From positions 1 to 16,917 of the forward strand of contig JAOZUV010000009.1 of the NCBI GenBank assembly GCA_029938505.1: DNA of 16,917 nucleotides. The letters run 5' to 3'. Both the position numbers and the translations under genes were made by a program. Within the stretch, counting starts at the first letter, position 1; every line of letters starts with the position of its first letter. The notes beneath the pieces were generated by a model. That model was given only the letters and a program-made list of their open reading frames with translations, ran no database searches and was not told where the DNA came from. Shown one piece after another: positions 5,976-12,871 of this stretch. This DNA comes from Bacteroidales bacterium (GTDB lineage: Bacteria > Bacteroidota > Bacteroidia > Bacteroidales > GCA-2711565).

Positions 5976-6093
5976 CAACAAACAAATGGGCATATTTTAC
6001 CAATTGTTTTATTAGCCATTAATAAATATGTTTCAATACTTAGTTTTGGGGAGTAAGTTTAGCTAAGTAATCATATGCTTTATTGCAAATATA
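5976..6093 (-). promoter_or_regulatory. Promoter and conserved leader of cassette 2
   Basis: A TAnnTTTG box (TATATTTG on the minus strand) lies at 6086-6093, which would start transcription near 6079 and give a leader of about 140 bases before the regulator ATG at 5936. I see no clear -33 TTG. The leader holds the inverted repeat TACTTAG (6037-6043) / CTAAGTA (6063-6069) and the 45-base block 5976-6020, identical to cassette 1. It is a candidate operator or structured leader. Confidence 0.5.
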
Positions 6094-6143
6094 GAGGAAA
6101 AGTAACCCTAGATTTAGTTATATTTTCGTTAAATGTATTTTTT

Positions 6144-6172
6144 CGTCATGCTGAATTTAATTCAGCATCTCA
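6144..6172. repeat. Palindromic dispersed repeat, short form (R4)
   Basis: CGTC, then the 21-base palindrome ATGCTGAATT/AATTCAGCAT at 6148-6168, then CTCA. Identical in its core to the copy at 2365-2385. It marks the upstream edge of cassette 2. Confidence 0.75.
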
Positions 6173-6216
6173 TTTTTTTAAATATTTAAAGTTGTTAAGA
6201 AATAGCTTCAAACTTT

Positions 6217-6258
6217 GAGATTTTGAATAAAACCTTTTAGGTTTTTCCAGAATGACGG
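6217..6258. repeat. Palindromic repeat (R5), left copy of the 41-bp direct repeat flanking the GIY-YIG gene
   Basis: Starts GAGATTTTGAATAAAACC and ends CCAGAATGACGG. Bases 6218-6258 are identical to 6735-6775 in the same orientation. Internal hairpin arms are AAAACCT/AGGTTTT. Confidence 0.85.
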
Positions 6259-6288
6259 TTTTTAATTTATTATGCTGATCTTTCTAAT

Positions 6289-6350
6289 CGTCATCCTGAA
6301 CTTGATTGGCTACGCCGAGCTTCGTTGCACTTCGGTTCAGGATCTCTGAG
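6289..6350. repeat. Palindromic dispersed repeat, expanded form (R6)
   Basis: CGTC followed by ATCCTGAAC ... GTTCAGGAT arms (6293-6343). An insert of about 30 bases in the middle contains CCGAGCTTCG and ACTTCGG. The same insert in reverse orientation appears at 6888-6959. The following bases to 6445 contain no gene that I can support; CCTGAATGGACAGG near 6403 is a further small palindrome. Confidence 0.7.
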
Positions 6351-6445
6351 ACAAATTCATAAAAGCGGTATTAAGTTTCAAAACGTCGTACTGAATTCCC
6401 ACCTGAATGGACAGGCAGAAAATTTAGTGTATCAATTATTTGATT

Positions 6446-6730
6446 ATGAAAACATCTTTCATATACATTCTTTCTAATAAATCAAATACTACTTTTTACA
6501 TAGGTGTTACTTCAAACCTAAACAAAAGAATCACTGAACATAAAGAAGGGAGGGGTTCATTATTTACCAAGAAATACAATCTTAGCAAACTTTTATATTT
6601 TGAAGAATTCTCTGATATCAGGTATGCAATAGCTAGAGAAAAACAATTAAAAAACTGGAATCGTGAATGGAAATTGGATTTGATAAAAAGTGTAAATCCA
6701 GACTTTAAAGATTTGTTTATTGATTTATAG
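6446..6730 (+). CDS. Small GIY-YIG domain endonuclease-like protein
   Basis: A 94-aa single-domain protein of the GIY-YIG superfamily (UPF0213/YhbQ-like size class). Motif residues: Y7-I-L, Y18-I-G, Arg28 in KRITEH, and Glu65 in AIAREKQLKNW, the likely metal-binding Glu. The C-terminal pattern NPDFKDLFIDL is typical of the small stand-alone members. I start it at the ATG at 6446; an upstream TTG (6440) would add only two residues. It is the only plus-strand gene in this half of the window and lies inside a dense array of palindromic repeats, with one repeat beginning just after its stop. DNA cleavage is the known activity of the superfamily; a role in spreading or cutting the repeats is inference. 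Its mobile, repeat-embedded setting suggests an accessory gene rather than part of its neighbours. Confidence 0.92.
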   Translation: MKTSFIYILSNKSNTTFYIGVTSNLNKRITEHKEGRGSLFTKKYNLSKLLYFEEFSDIRYAIAREKQLKNWNREWKLDLIKSVNPDFKDLFIDL

Positions 6731-6731
6731 G

Positions 6732-6775
6732 GATAGATTTTGAATAAAACCTTTTAGGTTTTTCCAGAATGACGG
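6732..6775. repeat. Palindromic repeat (R7), right copy of the 41-bp direct repeat flanking the GIY-YIG gene
   Basis: Bases 6735-6775 equal 6218-6258 exactly. It starts within five bases of the nuclease gene stop codon, so the repeat may be part of its transcript's 3' end and act as a hairpin there. Confidence 0.85.
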
Positions 6776-6808
6776 ATGTTTTTATTTCGTTAAAATAATC
6801 TTTAATAC

Positions 6809-6879
6809 ATCATCCTGAGCTTGACTCAGGATTTCATTTCAGTTGAGTGTGAGATTCCGGATCAAGTCCGGAATGACGA
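6809..6879. repeat. Inverted pair of short palindromic repeats (R8)
   Basis: Two hairpins face each other: ATCCTGAG-CTTGA-CTCAGGAT (6812-6832), then ATTCCGGA-TCAAG-TCCGGAAT (6854-6874). They are flanked by CATC... on the left and ...GACGA on the right. The second is the reverse-orientation form of the first type (GAGAT...AATGACG against CGTCAT...ATCTC), so the unit resembles a paired REP element. Confidence 0.8.
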
Positions 6880-6887
6880 TGGTTTTT

Positions 6888-6959
6888 GAGATTCTGAACC
6901 GAAGTGCAACGAAGCTCGGCATAACCAATAAAACTTTTCAGGTTTTTCCAGAATGACAG
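6888..6959. repeat. Palindromic dispersed repeat, expanded long form (R9)
   Basis: GAGATTCTGAACCGAAGTGC ... CCAGAATGACAG. The left part is the reverse complement of the insert in the copy at 6289-6350 (GAAGTGCAACGAAGCTCGGC). The right part is the TTTCAGGTTTTTCCAGAATGAC end of the long-hairpin copies, so it is a chimera of the two forms. The degenerate copy at 2404-2460 is its closest relative here. Confidence 0.7.
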
Positions 6960-6972
6960 GTAACAATCGTGC

Positions 6973-7042
6973 CGTCATCCTGAACTTGATTCAGGATCTC
7001 TAGAGAAGGGTGTGAGATTCCAGGTTAAGCCCGTAATGACGA
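6973..7042. repeat. Inverted pair of short palindromic repeats (R10)
   Basis: CGTC plus ATCCTGAA-CTTGA-TTCAGGAT (6977-6997) then ATCTC-like end, followed by a decayed reverse copy from GAGATTCC to GTAATGACGA (about 7014-7042). It ends 13 bases past the recG stop, so it could form the 3' end of the recG transcript, although no T tract follows. Confidence 0.75.
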
Positions 7043-7054
7043 GATTGATTGTTG

Positions 7055-9160
7055 TTAACTAATCAAACCCCAGTTCTGTTTATTTTTAAATGTTTGGATC
7101 AAATGTTTTTTGAGAGGAGCATTTTTAGTGTTCGATAAGTCGGAGTCTTCATCCAATATTTTATTGGCTAAATCGCGGGCGTATTTTAGGATTTTTTCAT
7201 CCTTTACCAAATTGGCAATACGCAAATCAATGATGCCACTTTGTTGAGTGCCGTGTAAATCACCAGGACCACGCAATCGTAAATCAACCTCTGCAATTTC
7301 AAAACCATCATTGGTTTTCACCATGGTTTCCATACGCTTTTTGCCTTCGTTGGTGAGTTTATAATCACTCATCAAGATACAATAAGATTGGTCGGCTCCA
7401 CGTCCAACTCTTCCTCTTAATTGATGCAATTGAGAAAGCCCAAAACGTTCGGCATTTTCGATCACCATAACTGAGGCATTGGGCACATCGATGCCCACTT
7501 CAATCACGGTTGTGGAAACCATAATTTGTGTTTCGCCTTTAATAAAGCGCTGCATTTCAGATTCTTTATCGGCTGCTTTCATTTTACCATGCACAACGCT
7601 TATCGTATAATCGGGCAAAGGAAATTCGCGCGTAATGCTTTCGTAACCGTCATCCAAATCTTTTAAATCCAGTTTTTCGGATTCCTTAATGAGAGGATAA
7701 ACAACATAAATTTGTCTGCCGAGATTGATCTGTTTTCTCATAAACCCAAATAATTTCAATCGCTTTGAATCAAAGAAATGATAGGTTTGAATGGGTTTAC
7801 GTCCGGGAGGTAATTCGTCAATCACTGAGAAATCCAGATCCCCATAAAAAGTCATGGCTAAGGTTCGTGGGATGGGCGTAGCTGTCATAACCAATACATG
7901 GGGTGGAATCGTATTCTTTTTCCAAAGTTTGGCTCGTTGAGCCACTCCAAAACGATGTTGCTCATCGATGACCACCAAACCCAAATTTTTGAATTGAACC
8001 GTATCTTCGATCAAAGCATGAGTGCCGATTAAAATTTGCAATTCACCGTTTAATAAATTTTCATGCAATTTTTTTCGATGAGCAGTTTTGGAAGATCCCG
8101 TTAATAAATTGATGTGTACAGGCAAGCCTTGTAAAAACTGACTGATGGTTTTAAAATGCTGATTGGCTAATACTTCGGTAGGAGCCATTAAACAAACCTG
8201 AAATCCATTATCGATGGCGATAAGCATATTCATCAAAGCCACCAAGGTTTTTCCACTTCCCACATCTCCCTGAAGCAAACGATTCATTTGAATACCCGAA
8301 CCCATATCAAAACGAATTTCCTTAATCACTCGTTTTTGGGCATTGGTTAATTCAAAGGGTAATTTTTCTTTATAGAATTGATTTAAATGATCGCCTATTT
8401 TTGCAAAAACATGCCCCTTAATTTTTTGGTTCCGATTTATTTTCTGCCTTAGCATATAAAGCTGGATAAAAAACAATTCTTCAAACTTTAAACGTACTTG
8501 TGCTTTGCTTAAAATTGTGCTGTTTTTTGGAAAATGAATATTTAAGATGGCTTCTTCCCGGGAAATCAATTTTAATTTTTGGCGAATCTCATCCGACAAA
8601 TTTTCTCTGATTTCACCTTTGGCTCGAAGTACTAAATTTTTGGTAATTGTACCAATGGATTTATTTCCGAGTCCTTTTGATTTTAGCTTTTCAGTTGTAT
8701 GATAAAAAGGCTGTAAAGTTTCACCCACAGCAAGCTCCGATTCAACAACTGGTTCAACTTCGGGATGGGCAATATTGTACTTATTATTAAAACGACTGGG
8801 TTTTCCGAAAACAATGTATTCAGTATTGGGCTTAAAATTGTCTTGAATCCATCTGATTCCCTGAAACCAAACCAATTCGATACTCCCGCTTTCATCTTTG
8901 AATTGAGCTCTTAATCGTCGGGCTCTTTTTTCGCCCACCACTTCTACATTTGTGATGAATCCCCTAAGCTGGATATAAGCTGCATCGCTAGCAATTTCAC
9001 GGACTTTGAAAAATTTTGATCGGTCGATATAGCGATAAGGAAAGTATAAAAGTAAATCTTCAAATGTATGCACATTCAATTCTTTTCGTAGGATGTCGGC
9101 TCGCTTAGGTCCTACTCCTTTAAGATACTCGATGGGTGTTTGAAAGAAATTGTATGACAT
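7055..9160 (-). CDS. recG: ATP-dependent DNA helicase RecG
   Basis: A 701-aa protein of normal RecG length. The N-terminal wedge/OB domain covers about residues 1-250 (YLKGVGPKRADIL at 12-24, typical of RecG). The helicase core follows: Walker A GDVGSGKT (298-305), motif with APTEVLANQH (326-335), DEQH Walker B (399-402), TATPIPRT (426-433) and motif VI LRGRVGRG (581-588). The C-terminal FEIAEVDLRLRGPGDLHGTQQSG region (620-642) is also typical. RecG remodels stalled replication forks and branch-migrates Holliday junctions and R/D-loops in the cytoplasm. I chose the ATG at 9160 (MSYNFFQ); a TTG seven codons upstream is possible but unneeded. It is a single gene, separated from gldN by a terminator, and no clear promoter box is visible. 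Nothing odd is seen in the catalytic residues. Confidence 0.98.
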   Translation of the reverse strand: MSYNFFQTPIEYLKGVGPKRADILRKELNVHTFEDLLLYFPYRYIDRSKFFKVREIASDAAYIQLRGFITNVEVVGEKRARRLRAQFKDESGSIELVWFQGIRWIQDNFKPNTEYIVFGKPSRFNNKYNIAHPEVEPVVESELAVGETLQPFYHTTEKLKSKGLGNKSIGTITKNLVLRAKGEIRENLSDEIRQKLKLISREEAILNIHFPKNSTILSKAQVRLKFEELFFIQLYMLRQKINRNQKIKGHVFAKIGDHLNQFYKEKLPFELTNAQKRVIKEIRFDMGSGIQMNRLLQGDVGSGKTLVALMNMLIAIDNGFQVCLMAPTEVLANQHFKTISQFLQGLPVHINLLTGSSKTAHRKKLHENLLNGELQILIGTHALIEDTVQFKNLGLVVIDEQHRFGVAQRAKLWKKNTIPPHVLVMTATPIPRTLAMTFYGDLDFSVIDELPPGRKPIQTYHFFDSKRLKLFGFMRKQINLGRQIYVVYPLIKESEKLDLKDLDDGYESITREFPLPDYTISVVHGKMKAADKESEMQRFIKGETQIMVSTTVIEVGIDVPNASVMVIENAERFGLSQLHQLRGRVGRGADQSYCILMSDYKLTNEGKKRMETMVKTNDGFEIAEVDLRLRGPGDLHGTQQSGIIDLRIANLVKDEKILKYARDLANKILDEDSDLSNTKNAPLKKHLIQTFKNKQNWGLIS

Positions 9161-9229
9161 GCTGTATAAATAACAAATCAAAAAAAGCTATGATTTGTGA
9201 CGTAAAGTTAGTGTAAAGCTCTTGATTAT

Positions 9230-9260
9230 AAAAAAAGCTCCTTCAATAAATCAAAGGAGC
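9230..9260 (-). terminator. Intrinsic terminator of the porP-gldKLMN block
   Basis: On the minus strand, GCTCCTT pairs with AAGGAGC (arms 9237-9243 and 9254-9260) around a 10-base loop and is followed by seven T. It lies 22 bases after the gldN stop and before recG. It is the clearest rho-independent terminator in the window. Confidence 0.85.
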
Positions 9261-9282
9261 TCTCTATATTATTATTTGAAAT

Positions 9283-10128
9283 TTAATATTCCCAAAGATT
9301 CTGTTCGTAATTAAACATTTCGTTTTTGATACGATCTGCTTCAAATAGGGCGTCAATTCCAGTTACATACTCGGATACACGTCGGTCGTACACATTTGAT
9401 TCTTTATAAATATAACTTGAGAACATTCGTTTCCAGAAAACATCATCGTAAGTTCTGCGTTCGGCATCGTTAAAACGATTAAACATTTGTGCTTTTGCCA
9501 AAACTGGTCTGGCTTCGGTAAAATGAATCCAGAACAAAGGTTCAGGAATATCTTCTCCATCACGTTCTTTGATCATTACGGGACACATTCCAATAACTCT
9601 AACCATCATTTGTGAACGTTGTCTGTCGAAATACCAATCTTCCTTCAAACGAAGTTGCATTACCCTTGTTTTATCAAAGTGTGTATAAATTACAGTGTCG
9701 TACTCATCATAAGGGGGAGAGGAACGCTGTAATATGCGATGAATAGAATCGGTTTGACGCGTAATGACTTCATTATAAGTTAAAGGAGCCAAAAACTCAT
9801 CTGTAGCCGAAATATCGTAAGCAGTTACTGAACCATCCTTAACGGCATCCATTAATATTTGGATAAAACTTCGCCAATTTTTCTTTGGTTCAATAGGATA
9901 ATAAAAAGTTTGATTCATTTTTTCCCTAAAATCAATCGTTCTCCAAACACGTTTTTGCCACATCACATCAGCACGGCGAAGTGGTGGATAAGGAGCTGGT
10001 TTTTTATCAATGATTCCTACGTCTTCATATAAACCATCTAGAGGCGATTCGTTAATCACCTGTGCATTGGATTGAGATGCTGATCCGATCAGCATTCCCA
10101 TCACAATTAATACGAGTATTTTTCTCAT
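9283..10128 (-). CDS. gldN: Type IX secretion/gliding protein GldN (PorN)
   Basis: A 281-aa exported protein. Signal peptide MRKILVLIVMGMLIGSASQSNA, cleaved about after residue 22. The body carries the GldN/PorN pattern: DVMWQKRVWRTIDFREKMNQ, YDISATDEFLAPLT, LKEDWYFDRQRSQMMVRVIG, then a conserved acidic C-terminal part. In the family it associates with GldK/PorK in a periplasmic ring under the outer membrane and contacts the GldM shaft. I prefer the ATG at 10128 to the one at 10140: the 10128 start gives a standard signal peptide and has GGGAGG (10133-10138) four bases upstream, a good Shine-Dalgarno sequence, rare in this phylum. It lies 22 bases after the gldM stop and is last in the block, followed by an intrinsic terminator. 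Length fits the family. Confidence 0.95.
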   Translation of the reverse strand: MRKILVLIVMGMLIGSASQSNAQVINESPLDGLYEDVGIIDKKPAPYPPLRRADVMWQKRVWRTIDFREKMNQTFYYPIEPKKNWRSFIQILMDAVKDGSVTAYDISATDEFLAPLTYNEVITRQTDSIHRILQRSSPPYDEYDTVIYTHFDKTRVMQLRLKEDWYFDRQRSQMMVRVIGMCPVMIKERDGEDIPEPLFWIHFTEARPVLAKAQMFNRFNDAERRTYDDVFWKRMFSSYIYKESNVYDRRVSEYVTGIDALFEADRIKNEMFNYEQNLWEY

Positions 10129-10132
10129 AAAA

Positions 10133-10138
10133 CCTCCC
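10133..10138 (-). promoter_or_regulatory. Shine-Dalgarno-like GGGAGG before gldN
   Basis: GGGAGG, then TTTT, then ATG. It decides the start of gldN. Bacteroidota genes usually lack this signal, and none of the other gene starts in this window shows one as good. Confidence 0.6.
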
Positions 10139-10150
10139 ATTCAGATTTTA

Positions 10151-11761
10151 TTATTTAATGGTTAAACTTATTGTATTTAATGTACGGGTAGTTCCGTCAG
10201 GACCCGAAGCCTGTATATTTTCAAAGAAGAATTTTTGTCCTCTTCTAGCATTTCTTATTAGCTCAGTCATTTCAGATGTGAAACGATTTCCTCTTGTTGA
10301 TTTTGGAATCCAATCACCATTAATGATGGTTCCCATGGTAAATGAATTAATCACAAAATTTAAATCGAATTCAAAATCTTTCATTGAAGGTATAATTGCA
10401 TTAGCAGCAAGGAGTGTATTCCTATCTAAAGTGCCTTCTTTTGTTCCTGCAACTTCAGCTACTGGATCAGGCACTCTTTTTACTCTAAACTCACGGCTAC
10501 CCATATCTTCCATTTTTCCATCCATATTAGCTTTTGCAGTAATTATGGCTGTCCGGATACCTCTCGGTACTACTACTATCCAGTCAGTCCCATCGGGATC
10601 TTGTTTTAGTGTACACCCTTCGGTAATTTCAGGAATAATTTTTTCGGCTGCAATACCTGGTACAGATATAGAAACAGGGTTTTCAACAGCAATATAAAAT
10701 ACATTCATTTTTGTTGCAGCTACAGTTAGTGAAGGTGGTGCTACCACATATTCGCCACTAAATGGATATTCATTGGTTTCACCATTTGGGTTGGTCATTT
10801 TTACATAACCAGCGTATTTTTTTACACCTTCCTTACTGCCATCAAGAGCTAATTTAACAGATCCATTTTCGCCAGATCTAAGTTTAGCACGGCTTTTATT
10901 TGCATCCGTTATTTTGTCAACACCTTCTAAAAGGTAAACTTCAGGAGTTTGCTTGGTATCGTAAGCAGCGACCAAAATTTCAGCTTCGTATTTTTGTCCT
11001 TTCAGAATGTATGAATTTTGAGAAATTACTTTTGCAGCGATATCATCAAATTTGAAATCCTCTGCGGTAACATCTGAAAATAAATAGCTAGCTACATCAA
11101 ATTGAGCTCCCTGAACTTCACCAATAAGCTTGTTTAAAATAGTAATATCGGCAGCCAAAATGGTATAATAAAAATTGTGTTGTTCCCATGTTTGCTTAGC
11201 ACCATTAGCATCACGATAAACAGCATTTGTGATAAGACCTAAACGGTCGCTATTTATAGGTTCATCCATTATTTCGAGCATCTTTTCCCGAAAGGCATTT
11301 ATTTTACGTTTTAAAATACCTGCCTCACCTTTGGTACCATCTTCTGATCGACCAAAGAAATAACGAGTAGGTTCAGTGTACTTATCTTTTGATTTTATGT
11401 CATTCAGAGGTGTGTTACGAGCCATCTCAACTGATTCGAGACGTCGTTCAGAGCGCACAATCAAAGCATACTTAACACTATCAATATACTGAACTAAATT
11501 ATTGGTCCATTGCTTTGCTTCCTGTGCCTTCAAATAATTGGGTTCAACTTTGGCTTGATTTAATTTATATTGCTTGTTAAACTCTGTATATACATTATCA
11601 ATTTTATCTGAAAAATTTTCGATAGTTGATTCCATACTTTCGTTCACAACCAAAAAAGCATCTAGCATTTGTTTTGATACATTGAGTGCCAATAGTGCTG
11701 TAAGCACCAGGTACATCATTGCGATCATCTTTTGTCGAGGGGTTTCTTTATATGCTGCCAT
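10151..11761 (-). CDS. gldM: Type IX secretion/gliding motor protein GldM (PorM)
   Basis: A 536-aa protein, near the usual family size of a little over 500. The N-terminus MAAYKETPRQKM is the conserved GldM start; one transmembrane helix follows at residues 11-29 (MIAMMYLVLTALLALNVS), and the rest is periplasmic. The stretch after the helix (NVSKQMLDAFLVVNESMEST) is likewise typical. The large periplasmic part forms the dimeric multi-domain shaft that spans the periplasm to the GldK/GldN ring. With GldL it makes the proton-driven rotary motor of the type IX secretion system. It sits 33 bases after gldL and 22 before gldN, all on one strand, so co-transcription is very likely. No truncation or odd base use is seen. 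Confidence 0.97.
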   Translation of the reverse strand: MAAYKETPRQKMIAMMYLVLTALLALNVSKQMLDAFLVVNESMESTIENFSDKIDNVYTEFNKQYKLNQAKVEPNYLKAQEAKQWTNNLVQYIDSVKYALIVRSERRLESVEMARNTPLNDIKSKDKYTEPTRYFFGRSEDGTKGEAGILKRKINAFREKMLEIMDEPINSDRLGLITNAVYRDANGAKQTWEQHNFYYTILAADITILNKLIGEVQGAQFDVASYLFSDVTAEDFKFDDIAAKVISQNSYILKGQKYEAEILVAAYDTKQTPEVYLLEGVDKITDANKSRAKLRSGENGSVKLALDGSKEGVKKYAGYVKMTNPNGETNEYPFSGEYVVAPPSLTVAATKMNVFYIAVENPVSISVPGIAAEKIIPEITEGCTLKQDPDGTDWIVVVPRGIRTAIITAKANMDGKMEDMGSREFRVKRVPDPVAEVAGTKEGTLDRNTLLAANAIIPSMKDFEFDLNFVINSFTMGTIINGDWIPKSTRGNRFTSEMTELIRNARRGQKFFFENIQASGPDGTTRTLNTISLTIK

Positions 11762-11794
11762 ATTATAATGCTTACGTTTTTTTTATTTTACAAT

Positions 11795-12841
11795 TTATTT
11801 TTTAACGTTCATCGCGTTAAGCATATTTCCGTATACCTCATTTAAGGCAGCCATTTTTTCGTTCAGCTGATCCATGTTCTTTTTGTACTCGATCATCCGG
11901 TCAGCCGATTCGGTCATATTTGTTAAATAATTATTCATGGTTGAATGTAATTTTGATGATGATTCAACCTGTTGACTTGAACTTTGTAATTGTAGTTCGT
12001 ATAATTGATTTAGTGAAGACAAAGTGTCTGCAATTTTCTTGAGTTGTTCGTTATAAGATGCTCCTTCGATATTAGAGAAATCAAGTGCATCAGCTGACTT
12101 GGTTATTTTTTCGGTGCTTTCTTTATAATTATCAGCTAAGTCTTTAGCTGATTCACCAGCCATTCGAATGTTATTTGAGAAAACTTCAGTAGCCGAAATA
12201 TCATTTTTCAAAATTTTATTGGCTTCTTCATACGATAAGGATAATTCTGAAATATGTCCGGTAGCTTCTTTAACTTTCTCTCCATAACCATTATTTGCAT
12301 CAACTTCGCTTTGAAGAGATTCTGATGTTTTTTGATAAGCGGAGTTTAAATCAAGGGCTGAATTAGAAGCCATTTTAATATTCTCTGCATATTCATTACT
12401 TGCTAATGCAGCATCAGCTACATTACTCATTTTAGAAGTGCTTTCACCGAGTTTATCCAAGCCTTTGCCAAGTCGATCAATGAGTTGCTGATCGATATTT
12501 GCATTTTTTAATAAATTATCAAGCTCTTTGGTTGGTCTAATATTATCCTTTTTTTTGACAATACCATCGCCATGGTAAAAAGGTTGTAGCTCAGGATAAA
12601 TCACACTCCAGTCAGGATCAACGGATGGCTTTTCGAAAGCAGAAAAGAAAAAGATTAAAGCTTCGGTACCTAGCCCAACAATTAAAAGTTCATCGGCATA
12701 AACGTAGTGATTTATTTTAAATAAGGCACCCAAGATTACAATGGAGGCTCCCCATCCATATAATCTAGCCATGAATTTTTTATAATATTTTGATCTAATA
12801 AAAACATATCCTTTTACTCTTAGATTGTGTATTGCACCCAT
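11795..12841 (-). CDS. gldL: Type IX secretion/gliding motor protein GldL (PorL), long coiled-coil form
   Basis: A 348-aa inner-membrane protein. Two transmembrane helices: residues about 25-45 (ARLYGWGASIVILGALFKI) and 52-69 (LLIVGLGTEALIFFFSAF). Glu60 in the second is the conserved membrane-embedded glutamate tied to proton flow in GldL. FKINHY between the helices is typical. The cytoplasmic C-terminal part (90-348) is much longer than in Flavobacterium GldL (about 215 aa) and closer to PorL. It is mostly predicted coiled coil, with a repeated pattern starting at residues 151, 186, 221 and 263 (see findings). GldL is the stator-like partner of GldM. I keep the first ATG, because the later Met24 would leave only four residues before YGWG and the stretch SKYYKKFMARLYGWG looks family-like. 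It lies 30 bases after gldK. Confidence 0.95.
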   Translation of the reverse strand: MGAIHNLRVKGYVFIRSKYYKKFMARLYGWGASIVILGALFKINHYVYADELLIVGLGTEALIFFFSAFEKPSVDPDWSVIYPELQPFYHGDGIVKKKDNIRPTKELDNLLKNANIDQQLIDRLGKGLDKLGESTSKMSNVADAALASNEYAENIKMASNSALDLNSAYQKTSESLQSEVDANNGYGEKVKEATGHISELSLSYEEANKILKNDISATEVFSNNIRMAGESAKDLADNYKESTEKITKSADALDFSNIEGASYNEQLKKIADTLSSLNQLYELQLQSSSQQVESSSKLHSTMNNYLTNMTESADRMIEYKKNMDQLNEKMAALNEVYGNMLNAMNVKK

Positions 12842-12871
12842 GATATAGCTTATTTATTTGTTTTAGTTTAA

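Noticed and set aside
6403..6416. CCTGAATGGACAGG palindrome upstream of the GIY-YIG gene as an operator
   Set aside because: It has only 4-bp arms and looks like more decayed repeat sequence.
6144..7042. CRISPR array
   Set aside because: The repeats are palindromic, vary in length and orientation, have irregular spacing and no unique uniform spacers, and no cas gene is nearby.
10158..10697. 179-codon plus-strand frame inside gldM
   Set aside because: It is antisense to a well-supported GldM and reads as a shadow of its codon pattern.
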